DNA from: BS750m-G4 sp964472195
Lineage (GTDB): Bacteria > Bacteroidota > Ignavibacteria > Tepidaquicellales > Tepidaquicellaceae
NCBI GenBank assembly: GCA_964472195.1
Contig: CAYYJH010000114.1
Location: 1-7,309 of the forward strand
DNA: 7,309 nucleotides
Direction: 5' to 3'
Position numbers and translations under genes: made by a program. This document shows positions 5,661 through 7,309 of the stretch, one piece after another (position 1 is the stretch's first letter; each line of letters begins with the position of its first letter). The notes under the pieces are model-generated. The model did no database searches, was not told where the DNA came from, and was given only the letters and a program-made list of their open reading frames with translations.

Positions 5661-6778
5661 TTCCTTGCCCCCTTCCAGTGTAAATACTTTTCATAGGCAA
5701 CTTGCTGCTTCTTTAGATCATCCGGTTTTTCAGAGTATAAATGGTTGAATACATCTTTGAGTTTGTAAGGTGGATAATTTTCTGCTTCTTCAAACTGCCG
5801 GTCAACTTCTTTCTTAAATTGATTTACAATTTTCTTTTCTTCCTCATCAGACCAGAGCTTTTTGTCTGTTAAATATGACTTTAGTCTTTTCAAAGGATCC
5901 TTTACCTCCCATTCTTTTTCTTCTTCCTTCGTCCTGTACTTTGTTGGGTCATCAGAGGTTGTATGAGCTCCTTTTCTATAGGTTACAGCTTCAATTAGTG
6001 ACGGTCCATTACCACTTCTTGCAAAATCGGAGGCTTCTTTCAGAGCAGCGTACATAGCAAAGAAATCATTTCCATCTACCTGTATGCCTCTCATTCCATA
6101 CGCAATAGATTTTATAGCTATCCCGTCAGAAGCGGTTTGAGTTTTAAATGGCACGGATATGGCATACTGATTATTTTGAACGATGAAGACAACAGGTACG
6201 TTCCAGACAGCTGCAAAATTTAGTGCTTCATGAAAATCACCTTCGGAAGTACCACCGTCACCGATGAAAGTAAACACTACTTTTTTTTCCTTGTTGTATT
6301 TTATTGCATAGCCGATGCCAGTGGCGTGTGGAAACTGTGAAGCAATAGGAACAGAAATAGGAAGTACATTTTTTGTGTTTTCAAACCTGGATGCATCTTC
6401 ATCTCCCATATAATAGAGGAATATTTCTTTCAAGGTTGCTCCTCTCGAAAGTAAGGTTACGTTTTCTCTAAAAGCGGGAACTAACCAATCGTTTTCTTCC
6501 ATTACAAAAGCGGTTGCACCGCCAACTGCTTCCTGCCCGTAGTTTGGCGGGAATGTATAAATTCTCCCCTGCCGCTGATAGGATACAGTCATTAAATCCG
6601 CTGTTCGGGAAAATAGCATATCCTTGTAAGCTTTTACAATTTCTTTGTCGTCGAGTTTCGGCTGCCATTTCGAATCAATAACTTTTCCATCATTGTCAAT
6701 AATTTGAAACATCTTATCTTTTATGGGATTGTATTCATCAAATATCTTTCCTTTTGCTATTTTGTATTCTTCAAACAT
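5657..6778 (-). CDS. pdhA: 2-oxoacid dehydrogenase E1 alpha subunit
   Basis: Alpha half of the TPP-dependent E1 that decarboxylates the 2-oxoacid and acylates lipoyl-E2; 373 residues, normal for PdhA/BkdA. The early segment SRTADLMTVSYQRQGRI to PPNYGQEA (58-84) matches the family. The TPP diphosphate/Mg motif runs from GDGGTSEGDFHEA (173-185) to the paired Asn at 202-203, about the usual 30 residues. The conserved loop AHTTSDDPTKYRT (271-283) contains the catalytic H272 and the serine that is phosphorylated in mitochondrial homologues. The FAVPAFRE-like region (WLVPAFREN, 98-106) is present. It starts at the first ATG, 6778, with an A-rich leader lacking a clear Shine-Dalgarno site. First gene of the operon, with a 531-base non-coding region upstream. 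Substrate (pyruvate versus branched-chain) is not decidable here, so the symbol is provisional. Confidence 0.93.
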   Translation of the reverse strand: MFEEYKIAKGKIFDEYNPIKDKMFQIIDNDGKVIDSKWQPKLDDKEIVKAYKDMLFSRTADLMTVSYQRQGRIYTFPPNYGQEAVGGATAFVMEENDWLVPAFRENVTLLSRGATLKEIFLYYMGDEDASRFENTKNVLPISVPIASQFPHATGIGYAIKYNKEKKVVFTFIGDGGTSEGDFHEALNFAAVWNVPVVFIVQNNQYAISVPFKTQTASDGIAIKSIAYGMRGIQVDGNDFFAMYAALKEASDFARSGNGPSLIEAVTYRKGAHTTSDDPTKYRTKEEEKEWEVKDPLKRLKSYLTDKKLWSDEEEKKIVNQFKKEVDRQFEEAENYPPYKLKDVFNHLYSEKPDDLKKQQVAYEKYLHWKGARK

Positions 6779-6852
6779 ATTTGTTTTCGTTTTTTTATAT
6801 TTTTCTTACTTTGTTAATCATTTTATTAATAGTAAGATTACTTTTTTAAAAA

Positions 6853-6885
6853 TAAACTTAGCATTAATGAATAATAAATTTCAAA
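6853..6885 (-). promoter_or_regulatory. candidate Bacteroidota-type promoter for the dehydrogenase operon
   Basis: On the minus strand, TTTG (6885-6882) is followed after 21 bases by TAAGTTTA (6860-6853). This matches the Bacteroidota sigma-factor pattern TTTG ... TAnnTTTG except for the last base, and spacing is acceptable. It would start transcription near 6846, leaving a leader of roughly 65-70 bases before E1 alpha. A 12-base inverted-repeat arm lies just upstream (6888-6899). Short A/T motifs arise easily by chance here. Confidence 0.35.
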
Positions 6886-6887
6886 TG

Positions 6888-6981
6888 TTTAAAAGTACCA
6901 TAGAATCAACATATTCTTTACAATCTTATCCAAAGGTGATTAATGATTATGAAAAGGAAAGGCGGATAAGGTACTTTTAAA
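6888..6981. repeat. 12-base inverted repeat bounding a 94-base segment
   Basis: TTTAAAAGTACC (6888-6899) and GGTACTTTTAAA (6970-6981) are perfect reverse complements separated by 70 bases. Inside, CTTATCC (6925-6931) pairs with GGATAAG (6964-6970), so a two-tier folded structure is possible on either strand; the two stems compete only for position 6970. No flanking target-site duplication is visible. It lies just upstream of the candidate operon promoter; a structured RNA, looped operator pair or decayed small element are all possible. Confidence 0.5.
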
Positions 6982-7181
6982 ATATCATATAATCTTTACA
7001 AATCATCGCAAGTTTACAGAAAAATAATTAAAAATTAAATACCATAAAAACAAAATGTATAATTATTAATTTTACAACATTATAAAAACATTTTCCGTTC
7101 CACGTAAGTTCTTCCGATTTTATGTCTAAAAAATATTTTCAAATGATAGTTAGTCAAAACGGATACTGCGATTTATAATTG

Positions 7182-7210
7182 TGTAACACAGGTTACTAAT
7201 CTGTGTTACA
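7182..7210. repeat. 10-base inverted repeat, operator-like
   Basis: TGTAACACAG (7182-7191) and CTGTGTTACA (7201-7210) are perfect inverted repeats with a 9-base spacer; two further A-T pairs and a G-T wobble can extend the stem inward. A competing palindrome, GTAAC-ACAG-GTTAC (7183-7196), shares the left arm, so GTAAC/GTTAC half-sites occur three times. Neither side has a T run, arguing against an intrinsic terminator. A plus-strand TATAAT (7174-7179) lies next to it, and a minus-strand TAATTTTG (7224-7217) on the other side, so a regulator-binding site is plausible. Confidence 0.45.
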
Positions 7211-7309
7211 ACTGTCCAAAATTATTTTGATTGTTATGATAATATTTAGAAAATAATTTTATCTTTCGAATTCCCTGATTTTTTTGTCATAATTTTAAAG
7301 ACTAGATAG

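Larger units (their letters stand above)
6779..7309. other. non-coding region upstream of the dehydrogenase operon
   Basis: About 530 very A/T-rich bases with no convincing gene on either strand; the open frames present are short and lack ribosome sites. It holds a candidate promoter near E1 alpha, a 94-base segment bounded by 12-base inverted repeats, and a strong 10-base inverted repeat near the right side. It probably contains the operon promoter and leader, and possibly the control region of a gene beyond the window's right edge. Confidence 0.7.

Noticed and set aside
6867..6980. A 37-codon plus-strand open frame (MNNKFQMFKSTIESTYSL...), extendable back to 6723
   Set aside because: No ribosome site, low-complexity AT-rich codons, overlap with E1 alpha when extended, and the 12-base inverted repeat explains part of the sequence. 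No support for a real gene.
6888..6981. Reading the 12-base inverted repeat as terminal repeats of a MITE or insertion sequence
   Set aside because: No flanking target-site duplication, no transposase remnant, and only one copy in the window, so mobility cannot be supported.
7246..7290. A 14-residue minus-strand open frame (MTKKSGNSKDKIIF)
   Set aside because: Too short, without a clear ribosome site or any known leader-peptide pattern; expected by chance in AT-rich DNA.

Overview
The window is AT-rich DNA (one contig join, 100 Ns) in which every recognisable gene lies on the minus strand, so it reads right to left. It centres on a complete operon for a lipoate-dependent 2-oxoacid dehydrogenase complex of the heterotetrameric-E1 type (pyruvate or branched-chain 2-oxoacid dehydrogenase). 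Protein sequences, mostly weak Shine-Dalgarno sites, A-rich leaders and possible TTTG / TAnnTTTG promoter boxes fit the Bacteroidota/Chlorobiota (FCB) group, perhaps an Ignavibacteria-like organism. That assignment is an inference. The join structure suggests a short-read draft genome or metagenome assembly.

Layout from right to left. Positions 7309-6779 are about 530 bases without a convincing gene. They hold two strong inverted repeats (7182-7210 and 6888-6981) and a candidate Bacteroidota-type promoter. Then come E1 alpha (6778-5657), E1 beta (5660-4683, overlapping E1 alpha by 4 bases as ATGA), E2 acyltransferase with one lipoyl domain (4678-3404, 4 bases after E1 beta), E3 dihydrolipoamide dehydrogenase (3358-2009) and a short lipoate-protein ligase-like protein (1953-1190). 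After a nested hairpin (1173-1126) come an unrecognised four-helix membrane protein (1053-430) and a DUF1622-type small membrane protein (330-4).

How the genes work together: E1 (alpha2beta2, TPP) decarboxylates a 2-oxoacid and reductively acylates the lipoyl lysine of E2. E2 passes the acyl group to CoA, and E3 reoxidises the dihydrolipoyl group. The ligase-like protein downstream is placed to attach lipoate to E2 Lys43. Substrate specificity cannot be settled from sequence alone; the E2 active-site region looks slightly more like the branched-chain/Gram-positive PDH type.

Points worth a second look: (1) the 100-N gap is flanked by an exact 55-base duplication, and collapsing it restores an intact 202-residue ligase ending at 1190; (2) E3 keeps its redox cysteines and His-Glu pair but has lost several NAD/FAD-site consensus residues; (3) the ligase is very short, has no cysteine and has an altered RRxxGGG motif; (4) several strong inverted repeats occur in the non-coding segments. 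I found no evidence for a wholly new system; the core is a conventional operon with unusual details.
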